Below are positions 1 through 6,739 of a stretch of DNA of 14,593 bases, in pieces. Positions within the stretch are counted from its first letter, which is position 1. The number at the start of each line of letters is the position of its first letter. This DNA comes from JAWXBR01 sp046595995 (GTDB taxonomy: Bacteria > Bacteroidota > Ignavibacteria > Kapaibacteriales > Kapaibacteriaceae). The DNA is taken from contig JBKJNB010000001.1 in NCBI GenBank assembly GCA_046595995.1, forward strand, positions 1-14,593. Reading direction: 5' to 3'. A model generated the notes under the pieces. It was given only the letters and a program-made list of their open reading frames with translations, had not been told where the DNA came from and did no database searches. A program made the position numbers and the translations under genes.

Positions 1-3
1 TGA

Positions 4-486
4 CCGTTCACATGCTCGGTTTCCTGCTTCATATTCTACTCCTCTGCGCCCTCAATTAGTAGCTTAAATTACACTACGAATTGTGTCCAAGGAATCGTTG
101 GCAGAGAGGGGAATGCACCGACAGATGGCAGACCCGTACACGATATATGCATCGTTGGTGGTTCAGTTTTCTACGCAGTTGGACAGAGTGGATTGATAAT
201 GAAGCGCTCGATTGTGACCTCGGTGCGTGATGAATACCAAGCCAGATTGTTTAGTGTGCATCCTAATCCATCATCCGGACGCACAAGTGTATCAGGCTTC
301 GTCACTCAGGGTGGCGCTTTTGAATACGATATTGACGTGGTGGATTCGTTTGGCAGGTTAGTCTATTCAGTATCCACTCGAGCTTTACCATTCAATATAG
401 ATCTCGGTTCATTGCCAGTCGGAATGTACTTCGCTCGTGTCCGGAACGGACGCAACGCGCAAACAATACCATTGTTGATGATCTAG
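4..486 (+). pseudogene. C-terminal remnant of a T9SS-exported beta-propeller-like protein
   Basis: The reading frame is open from base 4 to the TAG at 484-486, but an in-frame TGA sits at 1-3. The only in-frame starts are late (TTG 193, ATG 199), already inside recognisable protein sequence. Residues just before these starts (GGSVFYAVGQSGLIMKRS) read like the last strand of a WD/BNR-type propeller. The part after about base 250 is a T9SS type A sorting domain: an HPNPSSG opening, a DSFGRLVY strand, then LPVGMYFARV near the end. Such domains normally end proteins of several hundred residues, so this is most likely the tail of a gene broken by a frameshift, stop or deletion near the window edge. 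Less likely, translation restarts at TTG 193 to give a 97-residue product. It lies convergent to the integrase gene and overlaps it by 4 bases, so it probably belongs to the integrated element. Confidence 0.55.
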
Positions 487-1568
487 CGTTCAGAGGCCTT
501 TGGCGGCTTGAGAGAAGGTAAGCTCATTACAGCAGCCGTCTTCTTTGCATCAACGAGCTTCGCATACTGTTGTGTGACCCTAATGTCTCGATGGCCCAAC
601 AAATGTTGCACGGAATACAAATCGTTCCCCTGCGTGATCAGCAACGTTGCAAATGTATGTCGCGCAATGTGAGACGTAACATGCTTTTCGATTCCAGCCT
701 TCTTCACCCATCGTTTCAAGTACCGATTGAACAAGTCATCGGTGGTGGGGAGAGTAAAGACGGGCGCAGGTTTCTTACTAGAACGTTCGCCTAGCAGGGT
801 AATAGCCTGATCTGAGAGAGGGATGTGCGTGTAGTCGCCAGTCTTTTTCTGCACAATGTGCAGGCCATCCGGTTTTACCTGCGACCAAGTCAGTCCGCGA
901 AGGTCACTGATGCGAAGCCCCGTAAGGCATGCCGTGAGGAACGCACGCTTTACATGCGGATGACTACACTCTGTCGCAGACAGCAAGTGTAACTCATCAA
1001 GCGTCAAAAATTCGCGGCGGGTACGCTTGCGTTGAATCCTGTCGGCGAACACGAATGGGTTCTGTGGAATGATGTGCTGTCGGACAGCAATGTTGAGCGC
1101 AGTCTTTAGTACGTCGAGGTAGGTTGCGATGGTGTTCGCGGCGAGATCTTGTTTGCTAAGGTAGTCGCGGAAGGAATGTATCCATTCGGCGGAAACATCA
1201 ACAAACCGAAGGGGCTTGGTTTGGAAATTGTTCAGGTGAAAGAGTGTGTTCTTCCACACCTTACCCTTGCTGTCGGTGAGCGCGGTGTAGAATACAATGA
1301 AGTCACGTGCTAAGTCGAAGGAGGGCAACTCAAGACCGCTCCTTCGAGCCTGCAATTCCTGGAGGCGATTCGAGCGGATCTGCTCTGCCATGAGCATCGC
1401 TTCGCGGTCTCTTACCTTGTCGCCTGTCAGGTAGAGTCTTAGAAATTCACGAACACGTACGGCACCCTCGTGGATGTCGAGATACAAATGGTCTCCGGTC
1501 GCGTTGCGTTGTCGGCGGATTACGACACCGGCAGCTTTTGGGGACTTCGTTTTCAGGGAAACGGACAT
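483..1568 (-). CDS. Tyrosine recombinase (phage/island-type integrase)
   Basis: This 361-residue site-specific recombinase of the lambda integrase family cuts and rejoins DNA through a 3'-phosphotyrosine intermediate. The N-terminal ~80 residues fit an arm-type DNA-binding region. Residues ~85-175 form the core-binding SAM-like helical domain (NTLFHLNNF, NTIATYLDVLKTALN). The catalytic domain spans ~185-345. All expected active-site residues are visible: Arg219 in TGLRISDLRG, Lys241/242 in QKKTGDY, His300 and Arg303 in SHIARHTFATLL, His326 in LLGHRDI, and nucleophile Tyr335 in TQQYAKL. Length is normal and no frameshift is seen, so the enzyme should be active. ATG at 1566-1568 is the first start. 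Its upstream side faces a tRNA-like 3' end at ~1734-1756, the usual arrangement of an integrase beside its own attachment site. No excisionase is visible in the window. Confidence 0.95.
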   Translation of the reverse strand: MSVSLKTKSPKAAGVVIRRQRNATGDHLYLDIHEGAVRVREFLRLYLTGDKVRDREAMLMAEQIRSNRLQELQARRSGLELPSFDLARDFIVFYTALTDSKGKVWKNTLFHLNNFQTKPLRFVDVSAEWIHSFRDYLSKQDLAANTIATYLDVLKTALNIAVRQHIIPQNPFVFADRIQRKRTRREFLTLDELHLLSATECSHPHVKRAFLTACLTGLRISDLRGLTWSQVKPDGLHIVQKKTGDYTHIPLSDQAITLLGERSSKKPAPVFTLPTTDDLFNRYLKRWVKKAGIEKHVTSHIARHTFATLLITQGNDLYSVQHLLGHRDIRVTQQYAKLVDAKKTAAVMSLPSLKPPKASER

Positions 1569-1595
1569 ACTGATTTAGTAAACTTGGCAAGTTCT

Positions 1596-1617
1596 ACTGA
1601 CGTTTTACTGACGTTTT
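1596..1617. repeat. Tandem 11-bp direct repeat upstream of the integrase
   Basis: ACTGACGTTTT occurs twice in immediate succession (1596-1606 and 1607-1617), about 30 bp upstream of the integrase start and ~120 bp from the tRNA-like junction. Short direct repeats beside attachment sites often serve as arm-type sites bound by the integrase N-terminal domain. That role is inferred from position only; an operator for the integrase promoter is an alternative. Confidence 0.5.
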
Positions 1618-1733
1618 CGTCACAAACATACACAATTATATCAAAATGCATCTAGGTAGAAATCAACGTAAGTATATGATTTGATTGCAGTTATTTCGAT
1701 ACAGTTTGATGGCTTAATATGCGTCGTGATTTT

Positions 1734-1756
1734 GGGTTCAAATCCCGCCACGCTGA
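1734..1756 (+). other. tRNA 3'-end fragment, probable attachment-site (attR) core
   Basis: GGG-TTCAAAT-CCC has the shape of a tRNA T-arm: T-loop 1737-1743, with C61-equivalent at 1744. It is followed by a 7-nt stretch CACGCTG (1749-1755) in the position of the 3' acceptor strand, then A1756 as discriminator base. No CCA is encoded. The matching 5' acceptor strand (CAGCGTG) and the D and anticodon arms are absent from the ~70 bases upstream, which are AT-rich. The T-stem pairs only partly (a mismatch and a wobble at its outer end), as if the sequence changes inside the T-stem. A terminator follows at once. This fits the element-chromosome junction left when an integrase inserts into a tRNA 3' end; the intact tRNA gene would lie to the left, outside the window. 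Chance resemblance cannot be excluded, and I cannot assign the amino acid. Confidence 0.5.
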
Positions 1757-1760
1757 CAAG

Positions 1761-1796
1761 AGTCCATGGAAGTGAAAGCTTGCTTGGACTTTTTTT
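1761..1796 (+). terminator. Rho-independent terminator after the tRNA-like fragment
   Basis: AGTCCA (1761-1766) pairs with TGGACT (1785-1790). The loop can pair further through GAAG/CTT segments, and a run of seven T follows directly (1790-1796). It starts five bases after the tRNA-like 3' end and reads rightward, so it would have ended transcription of the original tRNA gene. Confidence 0.65.
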
Positions 1797-1812
1797 GTTT
1801 GGGCGTAAGGCA

Positions 1813-1844
1813 CAAAAGAAAAGGGGCCCCGTTGGGAGCCCCTT
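1813..1844 (-). terminator. Rho-independent terminator of the RRM gene
   Basis: AAGGGGC (1821-1827) pairs with GCCCCTT (1838-1844), with extra CCC/GGG pairing inside the loop. Read on the minus strand, the hairpin is followed by TTTTCTTTT-like sequence (1813-1822). It lies 36 bp past the stop codon of the RRM protein gene, which it should terminate. Together with the rightward terminator at 1761-1796 it separates the two convergent units. Confidence 0.75.
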
Positions 1845-1879
1845 GCTGATGATCACATTAGATGGAGACTTTGGGGGTC

Positions 1880-2155
1880 TCAGTAGCGATCGCGGCTTGG
1901 ACGTGGACGCTCGTCACGTGGACGGGCTTCGTTTACTACGAGCGGACGACCAGCTAGTGGACGACCGTTCATAGCGTCGATGGCACGATTTGCAGCGTCG
2001 CCATCAGCCATTTCAACGAATCCGAATCCGCGGCTACGACCCGTGAACTTGTCTTGCACGACCGACGCGGATGAAACAGCACCAAATTCTTCGAACGATT
2101 GACGCAATTCTGCATCACCGAATGTGTATGGCAGATTGCCAACATAGATATTCAT
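1880..2155 (-). CDS. Single-RRM RNA-binding protein
   Basis: This is a 91-residue protein made of one RNA-recognition motif. RNP2 is IYVGNL (residues 3-8) and RNP1 is RGFGFVEM (42-49), with the aromatic residues that stack on RNA bases present in both. AIDAMNGRPLAGRPLVVNEA closes the domain, and a short Arg/Asp/Pro tail (77-91) follows. This is the usual form of bacterial RRM proteins (cyanobacterial Rbp-like). In relatives these bind mRNA in the cytoplasm and are often cold-induced; that role is inferred here. The start is supported by AAGGAAAA about five bases upstream of the ATG. The gene stands alone, with its own terminator and ~220 bp of upstream space before the next divergent gene. 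It is probably the first native chromosomal gene beyond the integrated element. Confidence 0.93.
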   Translation of the reverse strand: MNIYVGNLPYTFGDAELRQSFEEFGAVSSASVVQDKFTGRSRGFGFVEMADGDAANRAIDAMNGRPLAGRPLVVNEARPRDERPRPSRDRY

Positions 2156-2313
2156 ACAACTTTTCCTTACACGAGCCAGATTTCAACACCGAAGATCACT
2201 GAACTATTTCGACTTGGCGTCATCACCGCAGTGGCTCGCCCATGCGAGATAATGCAAGATAGCAAGTTTTCCACACAACTTCACGAAATATGGTCTTTAA
2301 CGATCAATTATTT

Positions 2314-2361
2314 GCGGTTAAGGCGGCGGTTAAGACGGCGGTTAAGGCGGCGGTACGGCCG
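2314..2361. repeat. 12-bp GC-rich tandem repeat in a divergent intergenic region
   Basis: The unit GCGGTTAAGGCG occurs at 2314-2325, 2326-2337 (one change) and 2338-2349, with a degenerate fourth copy at 2350-2361. It ends five bases before the GGAG that precedes ATG 2377. It sits in the gap between the divergent RRM gene and the propeller gene, otherwise AT-rich, so it could be a regulatory array or a slippage-prone microsatellite. I see no convincing promoter hexamers in the rest of 2156-2376. Confidence 0.85.
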
Positions 2362-2376
2362 GCGTAGGAGCACCAC

Positions 2377-4491
2377 ATGACGATATTAAGCGTAAAGTCG
2401 CCACTGCATAGCCCCATTCATAATTCCAGCAACTCAATGAAAACACCCTTTTTAGACTCGTTCGTACGCATTTGTAGCATTGTATGCCTACTCGCTTTCT
2501 TTACCGTAGAGGCACAATGCCAGTGGGTGCAGACGGCTGGACCCGAGGGTGGAGCTGTTATGGCATTGGCCGTGAGCGGTGCACATCTCTTCGTCGGAAC
2601 CGAGGGCGGTGGTGTGTTTCGTTCGGCCGATAATGGTGCGAGCTGGTCAGCAGTAAACGCTGGCTTAGCAACTGGGAGTGTTAAGGCGTTCGCTGTTCGC
2701 GGAGGTAATCTGTTTGCAGGGACGGGTGCGGGCGTTTTCCTTTCCACGGATGACGGCGCGAACTGGACAGCGGTGAATTCTGGTCTGACATCGGGTGTCT
2801 TTGCTCTTGCTGTGAGTGGAACCAATCTGTTTGCTGGTACGGATGGCAATGGCGTTTTTGTGTCAACAGATAACGGGACGAGCTGGACAACTGCCAATAG
2901 CGGCTTGACGCCTAATGCGGTGTACGCCCTTGCCGTGAGTGGTACGAATTTGTTTGCTGGCACTTCCGACGGAGTCTTTCGCTCGGCTGATAATGGCGCG
3001 AGTTGGTCTGCCGCGAGCGCTGGACTAACAAGCATGTACATTCAGGCGATGGCTGTGACTGGAACGAACATAATTGCGGGTACCTACCGCGGAGGTGTGT
3101 TTCGCTCAACCGATAACGGAACGACTTGGTCTGCTGTAAATGCAGGCATGACGAACCTCGATATCCGTGCGCTGCATACTGCTGGAACGAAACTGTATGC
3201 AGGAACGCATGGCGGGGGTGTATTTGTGTCGACGGATGCGGGTACAAGCTGGACGTCGCAGATGACAGGGATGCACCATTCTTTCATTACCGCTTTTGCT
3301 GATAATGGCGTAAACATGTTTACGGCAACCAGCGGTGGAGTTTTCGTTTCTACCAATGATGGCGCGAACTGGATAGCGAGGAATTCGGGACTCGTGGCAA
3401 GTGCTGTTGGTGATGTTGTTGTTGTTATGGGCACTGACCTCTTTGTTCGAACGAGGTATGGTGTTTGGCGCTCGCCCGATTACGGCGAGAGTTGGGGTTC
3501 GGCTGGGCTGCAGGACTCACTCGTATGGTCGATTGTCGCGAGCGGTGCGAACCTCGTCGCAGCGACGTATTCCGAAATCGATTTCGAATATCGGGGTCCG
3601 TATTATTCGACCGATAATGGAACGACGTGGACCGCTGCTACGGGATTAACGAGCGGTGCAAACTGCTATGCTAAAACTGGCTCGCATCTCTTTGCAGGAG
3701 TTTATAACGGGGGTGTCTATCGTTCTTCGGACGACGGTGCGAGTTGGACGCAGTCAAAGACCGGCTTGGGATCGGGCAGTGTGTTTAGCATAACCTCAGA
3801 TGGGACAAATCTGTACGCCGGAACTGGCTATGGTGCCAATAGCAAGGTTAATCGTTCATCGGACAATGGCGCAACGTGGACGAATGTCACGAACAACATG
3901 AATGCAGGACTCGTGTTTTCTCTGTCAGCCATCGGAACGCAGGTTTTTGCTGGAGCTGAACAGGGACTGTTCGTTTCGACAGACATGGGCGCAAGTTGGA
4001 CGAAAATCAATACAGGTGTGTTTAACGTCAAAGCCCCTTTCCGGCATGGATCGAATCTATTCGCAGCTACTGGCACAGGTATGCTGCTCTCACGGGATAA
4101 TGGTGCAACCTGGACCGATGCCAGTAGTGCTCTCGAATCGGCTGTTAGCTCGTTTGCCGTTATAGATGCCCAACTCTTCGCCGGTACTGCGGCTGGTGTG
4201 TGGCGACGTCCACTAGCAGAGTTCGACGCGCTCGGTATAGCCGACGATAGTCAGTCGATGCCAATTAGCCTTTCACCGAATCCTACGCATGGAACAGTTA
4301 CAGTGAGAAGTCCTGAACGATCGTATGTTCAGGTTACAATCGTGAATGCGCTCGGTGAACGTGTGTTGAGTTTAAGTCCACAAAACACGGCTGAGTTCAA
4401 CATCGACCTATCGAATTTCCCGAGCGGTGTTTACGTCGCCCGATTTGTTTCCGCCAGCTCGAGTTCTGCAACCATCATCGTCAGATACTAA
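2377..4491 (+). CDS. Secreted Asp-box beta-propeller protein with T9SS sorting domain
   Basis: This is a 704-residue exported protein. ATG 2377 has a GGAG six bases upstream. The internal ATG 2437 would give a more typical signal peptide (MKTPFLDSF, then a hydrophobic core and VEAQ) but has no visible SD, so the true start is uncertain. Residues ~50-620 are built from ~40-residue repeats, each with an Asp-box of the form S-x-D-x-G-x-x-W. I count 13, the first at 83-90 (SADNGASW) and the last near 570 (SRDNGATW). This is the sortilin/BNR/Ycf48-like propeller type, enough for one large or two smaller propellers. Residues ~628-704 are a T9SS type A sorting domain (SLSPNPTHG, NALGERVLSL, FPSGVYVARF), which in known T9SS bacteria directs crossing of the outer membrane and surface attachment. 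Ligand unknown. The repeats are similar at DNA level, so assembly errors or repeat-number variation are possible. Confidence 0.88.
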   Translation: MTILSVKSPLHSPIHNSSNSMKTPFLDSFVRICSIVCLLAFFTVEAQCQWVQTAGPEGGAVMALAVSGAHLFVGTEGGGVFRSADNGASWSAVNAGLATGSVKAFAVRGGNLFAGTGAGVFLSTDDGANWTAVNSGLTSGVFALAVSGTNLFAGTDGNGVFVSTDNGTSWTTANSGLTPNAVYALAVSGTNLFAGTSDGVFRSADNGASWSAASAGLTSMYIQAMAVTGTNIIAGTYRGGVFRSTDNGTTWSAVNAGMTNLDIRALHTAGTKLYAGTHGGGVFVSTDAGTSWTSQMTGMHHSFITAFADNGVNMFTATSGGVFVSTNDGANWIARNSGLVASAVGDVVVVMGTDLFVRTRYGVWRSPDYGESWGSAGLQDSLVWSIVASGANLVAATYSEIDFEYRGPYYSTDNGTTWTAATGLTSGANCYAKTGSHLFAGVYNGGVYRSSDDGASWTQSKTGLGSGSVFSITSDGTNLYAGTGYGANSKVNRSSDNGATWTNVTNNMNAGLVFSLSAIGTQVFAGAEQGLFVSTDMGASWTKINTGVFNVKAPFRHGSNLFAATGTGMLLSRDNGATWTDASSALESAVSSFAVIDAQLFAGTAAGVWRRPLAEFDALGIADDSQSMPISLSPNPTHGTVTVRSPERSYVQVTIVNALGERVLSLSPQNTAEFNIDLSNFPSGVYVARFVSASSSSATIIVRY

Positions 4492-4537
4492 CAATTGACT
4501 ACTAGTACTACCTGACACCTTGGTCAAATTCTCATCT

Positions 4538-5194
4538 ATGCGTATCCATGAAATTGTCCTACCGTTCCTCATCCTCTCATGCCTAGTAATTCTCTCACGT
4601 GAGCAGGAACGGCGGGCTCCGGTGTATGTGCCCGGACGCCAATGGGTGTTTACGTTGAAACACTCTGACTCGAACCATGTGGACACGCTCAAGCTCTCCG
4701 TGCAGGACGAGCGATGGCAAATCACTCAGACACAGATCACATGGTACTATAGTGTGTCGTATGCGACAGGCCGAACTGTCACTACCGAAACCACAGGCGT
4801 GACCGATCGGTCGAACAGTTCGTTTCTGAAAAACGAAATCTGGATACACCCACCTAGATCTGGGTACATGAGACTATCAGAAATGGTGGCGTTTCCGCAA
4901 GTGAAGTTTCCTATCACGCTGAACGAGGTCACACATACAGACCTGACGCCCAAAGAGGGATGGGCGGAGTTGGAAGGCGTGAACGTGAAAGGTACCGTTA
5001 TCCCGGTAGGTAAAGTTGTATACAAACAGGACATGCTGCAGGACTCGTGCTGGAAGTTGCAGGCCACTGGAGTGAGTTCTGCCGGAAACTATTCGGCGGT
5101 CTATTATTACCACCCTGCGAAGGGCTTTGTCTATTTCTACTACGATTTCGATAAGTACACGTGTGAGATTGACCTCATCTCAACGAATTTCTAA
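4538..5194 (+). CDS. Exported protein of unknown function
   Basis: I do not recognise this family. From ATG 4538 it has 218 residues; a TTG at 4520 would add six. Residues 1-22 (MRIHEIVLPF, then LILSCLVILS) look like a signal peptide or N-terminal anchor. The Cys at 15 sits in a possible lipobox (ILSC), but it is followed by more hydrophobic residues, so lipidation is doubtful. The rest is rich in beta-strand-like alternation and aromatic residues (WYYSVSY, YYYHPAKGFVYFYYDF), as in periplasmic or surface beta-barrels and sandwiches. It starts 46 bp after the propeller gene and is followed 15 bp later by a lipoprotein gene, so these three may share a transcript. It has no sorting domain of its own. 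Confidence 0.7.
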   Translation: MRIHEIVLPFLILSCLVILSREQERRAPVYVPGRQWVFTLKHSDSNHVDTLKLSVQDERWQITQTQITWYYSVSYATGRTVTTETTGVTDRSNSSFLKNEIWIHPPRSGYMRLSEMVAFPQVKFPITLNEVTHTDLTPKEGWAELEGVNVKGTVIPVGKVVYKQDMLQDSCWKLQATGVSSAGNYSAVYYYHPAKGFVYFYYDFDKYTCEIDLISTNF

Positions 5195-5209
5195 GAGAGC
5201 AACATTTTC

Positions 5210-5683
5210 ATGAAAACAATCACATCGATATTGTTGTGCGTTACTACGTTGCTGTCGTTCGCATGCACAACAACGCAGCCCCCTCCGCTAGCACAGACTG
5301 ACGAGCAGGTCACGGAAGGGCTTGCGCCCACACCTGTCGCACCCCTGGTGGTCACTTCGAATACATATGGTATGCAGGCCACTTCAACCACGAAGGCTGA
5401 CATGACAGAGGAACAGTTGCGCATCGTGCATGAGCAGCAGGTGAACCGTCTCATGGGGGTGACGCCGCAAAAGCCAATCATTGATGGCAAGCGTGCAAAG
5501 TTGACAATCGTTGCGAATGGCACAGGGTCTGGAAGTGCGCCCACGTCTATCACGGTCATTGCACCGAGAGATGGCATACTGAAGATTCAGATTGTAAACA
5601 TCGCAACGTCAGAATCCGTTCTAATACCGGATGCTGGCATTCACAAGGGGACAAATGAGATTGCATTGACCGCTAGTGCGTAG
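5210..5683 (+). CDS. Small putative lipoprotein
   Basis: This 157-residue protein has a short signal peptide and a lipidation-type cysteine (LLSFAC, Cys19) followed by a Thr/Gln/Pro-rich linker (TTTQPPPLAQTDEQ). Residues ~65-85 (MTEEQLRIVHEQQVNRLMG) look helical. Residues ~95-155 (ITVIAPRDGILKIQIVNIAT) look like an Ig-like or sorting-domain-like beta-sandwich, but the sequence ends before the closing G-x-Y strand of a true T9SS tail. It probably sits in the periplasm or outer membrane. It is 15 bp downstream of the previous exported protein, with AGAG upstream of its ATG. Its 3' end overlaps the convergent gene at 5673 by 11 bp. No family assignment. Confidence 0.72.
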   Translation: MKTITSILLCVTTLLSFACTTTQPPPLAQTDEQVTEGLAPTPVAPLVVTSNTYGMQATSTTKADMTEEQLRIVHEQQVNRLMGVTPQKPIIDGKRAKLTIVANGTGSGSAPTSITVIAPRDGILKIQIVNIATSESVLIPDAGIHKGTNEIALTASA

Positions 5684-5972
5684 CCGCTTGCGCGCGTGCC
5701 CGCGCGAATGGTGACGGCTTCGTCTGACTATCTCGTACTTCGGTAATCGTCGTGCGCAGACGGATATCTGAATGGATGCCTATCATGCGAGCGTTAGCGC
5801 CATCTTCTGCTGTCCTGATCTTGCGCTTCGTTATATCGTCGTAGTCGTCTATCTCGAACCACGTTAATACGGTAGTGCCACTAAAGTCAAAAGCAATCTG
5901 TTTGTATTGCGCATCGGCTTCATGAAGAAGCTGGATGAATTCGCTTAATACATTGATTTGTTCGGTGTCCAT
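5673..5972 (-). CDS. Small conserved-looking cytoplasmic protein, unknown function
   Basis: From ATG 5972 the product has 99 residues (MDTEQINVL...); a TTG at 5978 is an alternative start. There is no signal peptide or membrane segment. The first ~25 residues look helical, the centre contains FSGTTVLTWFEIDDYDD, and the tail is basic and Ala/Arg-rich (FARARAQAATH). The tail is encoded by a CG-rich stretch containing a perfect 6-bp hairpin (5691-5706). The upstream lipoprotein gene stops at 5975-5977, only two bases before this ATG, so translation is very likely coupled and the pair forms an operon. I do not recognise the family, and the basic tail could partly be a by-product of overlap with the convergent gene. 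Confidence 0.6.
   Translation of the reverse strand: MDTEQINVLSEFIQLLHEADAQYKQIAFDFSGTTVLTWFEIDDYDDITKRKIRTAEDGANARMIGIHSDIRLRTTITEVRDSQTKPSPFARARAQAATH
5691..5706. other. GC-only hairpin at a convergent gene junction
   Basis: CGCGCG (5691-5696) pairs with CGCGCG (5701-5706) around TGCC, eight bases past the stop of the plus-strand lipoprotein gene and inside the last codons of the minus-strand gene. No T-run follows on either strand, so it is at best a weak or factor-assisted terminator. It encodes the ARAR part of the minus-strand protein tail. Confidence 0.4.
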
Positions 5973-5974
5973 CT

Positions 5975-6718
5975 TCAATCTCTCACGAACACTACGCGAC
6001 CAATCGTACTCGAGTCACGTTGTAAATCGACATTAATGGTAAGGGGCCCGGTAGGAAGGGGCTTGCTACTCGTGCACCAGCCGTTGGCGTCGATGGTGAG
6101 GTTCGCGTCCAGTGGAGTTTCTGTGGTTCCGATGGTTGTAGAGATTGATGCCGTTACGTCATCGACGACTTTGAACTCGAGGTTGTTGATGCGTTGGTGA
6201 ATATTCACGCGGCTCTTTGCAGGGTCGAGTGCCACGATCCATTGCGAGCCGTCCATGCCCTTGCGAAGTTTAGCATTTGGTGAGGACGTGACGCGGACGG
6301 GGACAATAAACGAGTATAACACCGTGCCGTCGCGTACCATGTCGACGTTTAGCGTCCATGCAGTATCGGATGCCGTATAGAAGAAAATTTCTGAGTTGTA
6401 GAGTCCACGATTATCCGAACTCAAGGGTTGCACAACCGGACACGAGGAGCGGACGTTACCGAGGGCGAATACTGGCGTGATGCGGAGCGATGCGTTGCGT
6501 ACAACCTCGCCGTTTTCTAGGATGCGAAGCGCGACGCCGTTGTAGCCGGAAATGACCGGAGCCAAAGCATAAACCTCGAGCACTCGTCCACCAGCGCTAA
6601 TTGTGTCGATTGCCTGCATGTCGGTGATCTCGTCCGGACCCACAGGGTCGGTGGTGCAGCTCATGAAGCACACAGCCAGGAGGCCAACAAGGAATACACA
6701 CATGGTCCGAAGTGTCAT
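5975..6718 (-). CDS. Putative lipoprotein with two beta-rich domains, unknown function
   Basis: From ATG 6718 (TTG 6721 is the alternative) the product has 247 residues. A signal peptide ends in CFMSC, placing the lipidated Cys at residue 21, followed by TTDPVGPDE. Residues ~45-145 and ~155-245 look like two related beta-sandwich domains. The first contains YNGVALRILENGEVV and SSDNRGLYNSEIFFYT. The second contains NNLEFKVVDD and a Gly-Trp-Cys then LPTGPLTINVDL. The layout recalls YtkA/FixH-like periplasmic domains (strand, Gly, strand, short linker), but I would not assign it to that family. It is the second gene of a minus-strand run: 98 bp downstream of another lipoprotein gene and tightly coupled to a small cytoplasmic protein gene. 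AGAGTGA upstream of the ATG may serve as ribosome binding site. Confidence 0.72.
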   Translation of the reverse strand: MTLRTMCVFLVGLLAVCFMSCTTDPVGPDEITDMQAIDTISAGGRVLEVYALAPVISGYNGVALRILENGEVVRNASLRITPVFALGNVRSSCPVVQPLSSDNRGLYNSEIFFYTASDTAWTLNVDMVRDGTVLYSFIVPVRVTSSPNAKLRKGMDGSQWIVALDPAKSRVNIHQRINNLEFKVVDDVTASISTTIGTTETPLDANLTIDANGWCTSSKPLPTGPLTINVDLQRDSSTIGRVVFVRD

Positions 6719-6739
6719 CAATCACTCTGCAGTAGTAGT

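Noticed and set aside
1684..1756. A complete tRNA gene ending at 1756
   Set aside because: The 5' acceptor strand, D-arm and anticodon arm cannot be fitted to the upstream ~72 bases; only the 3' part is present.
1720..1758. 3' end of a tmRNA gene
   Set aside because: The acceptor strand CACGCTG does not fit the usual tmRNA acceptor end, and no tag-reading-frame region is visible nearby.
1641..1974. Short frames on both strands across the tRNA-like fragment and terminators
   Set aside because: They run through two terminators and the RRM 3' end and show no protein-like features.
2314..2361. CRISPR-like array
   Set aside because: The units are 12 bp and directly adjacent without spacers, and no cas gene is present.
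2099..2380. 93-codon plus-strand frame with an Arg-rich tail
   Set aside because: It overlaps the RRM gene start on the opposite strand, and the Arg-rich tail is just the 12-bp GC-rich repeat read in frame.
2418..3041. 207-codon open frame on the minus strand opposite the propeller gene, with further long antisense frames at 3084-3434
   Set aside because: These are shadow frames produced by the repetitive DNA of the propeller gene. Their products are low-complexity Ala/Pro/Val repeats mirroring the Asp-box units, with no SD or family match.
5691..5706. Intrinsic terminator for the lipoprotein gene at 5210-5683
   Set aside because: The hairpin is perfect but has no T-run on either strand and lies within the coding end of the opposite gene; kept only as a hairpin.
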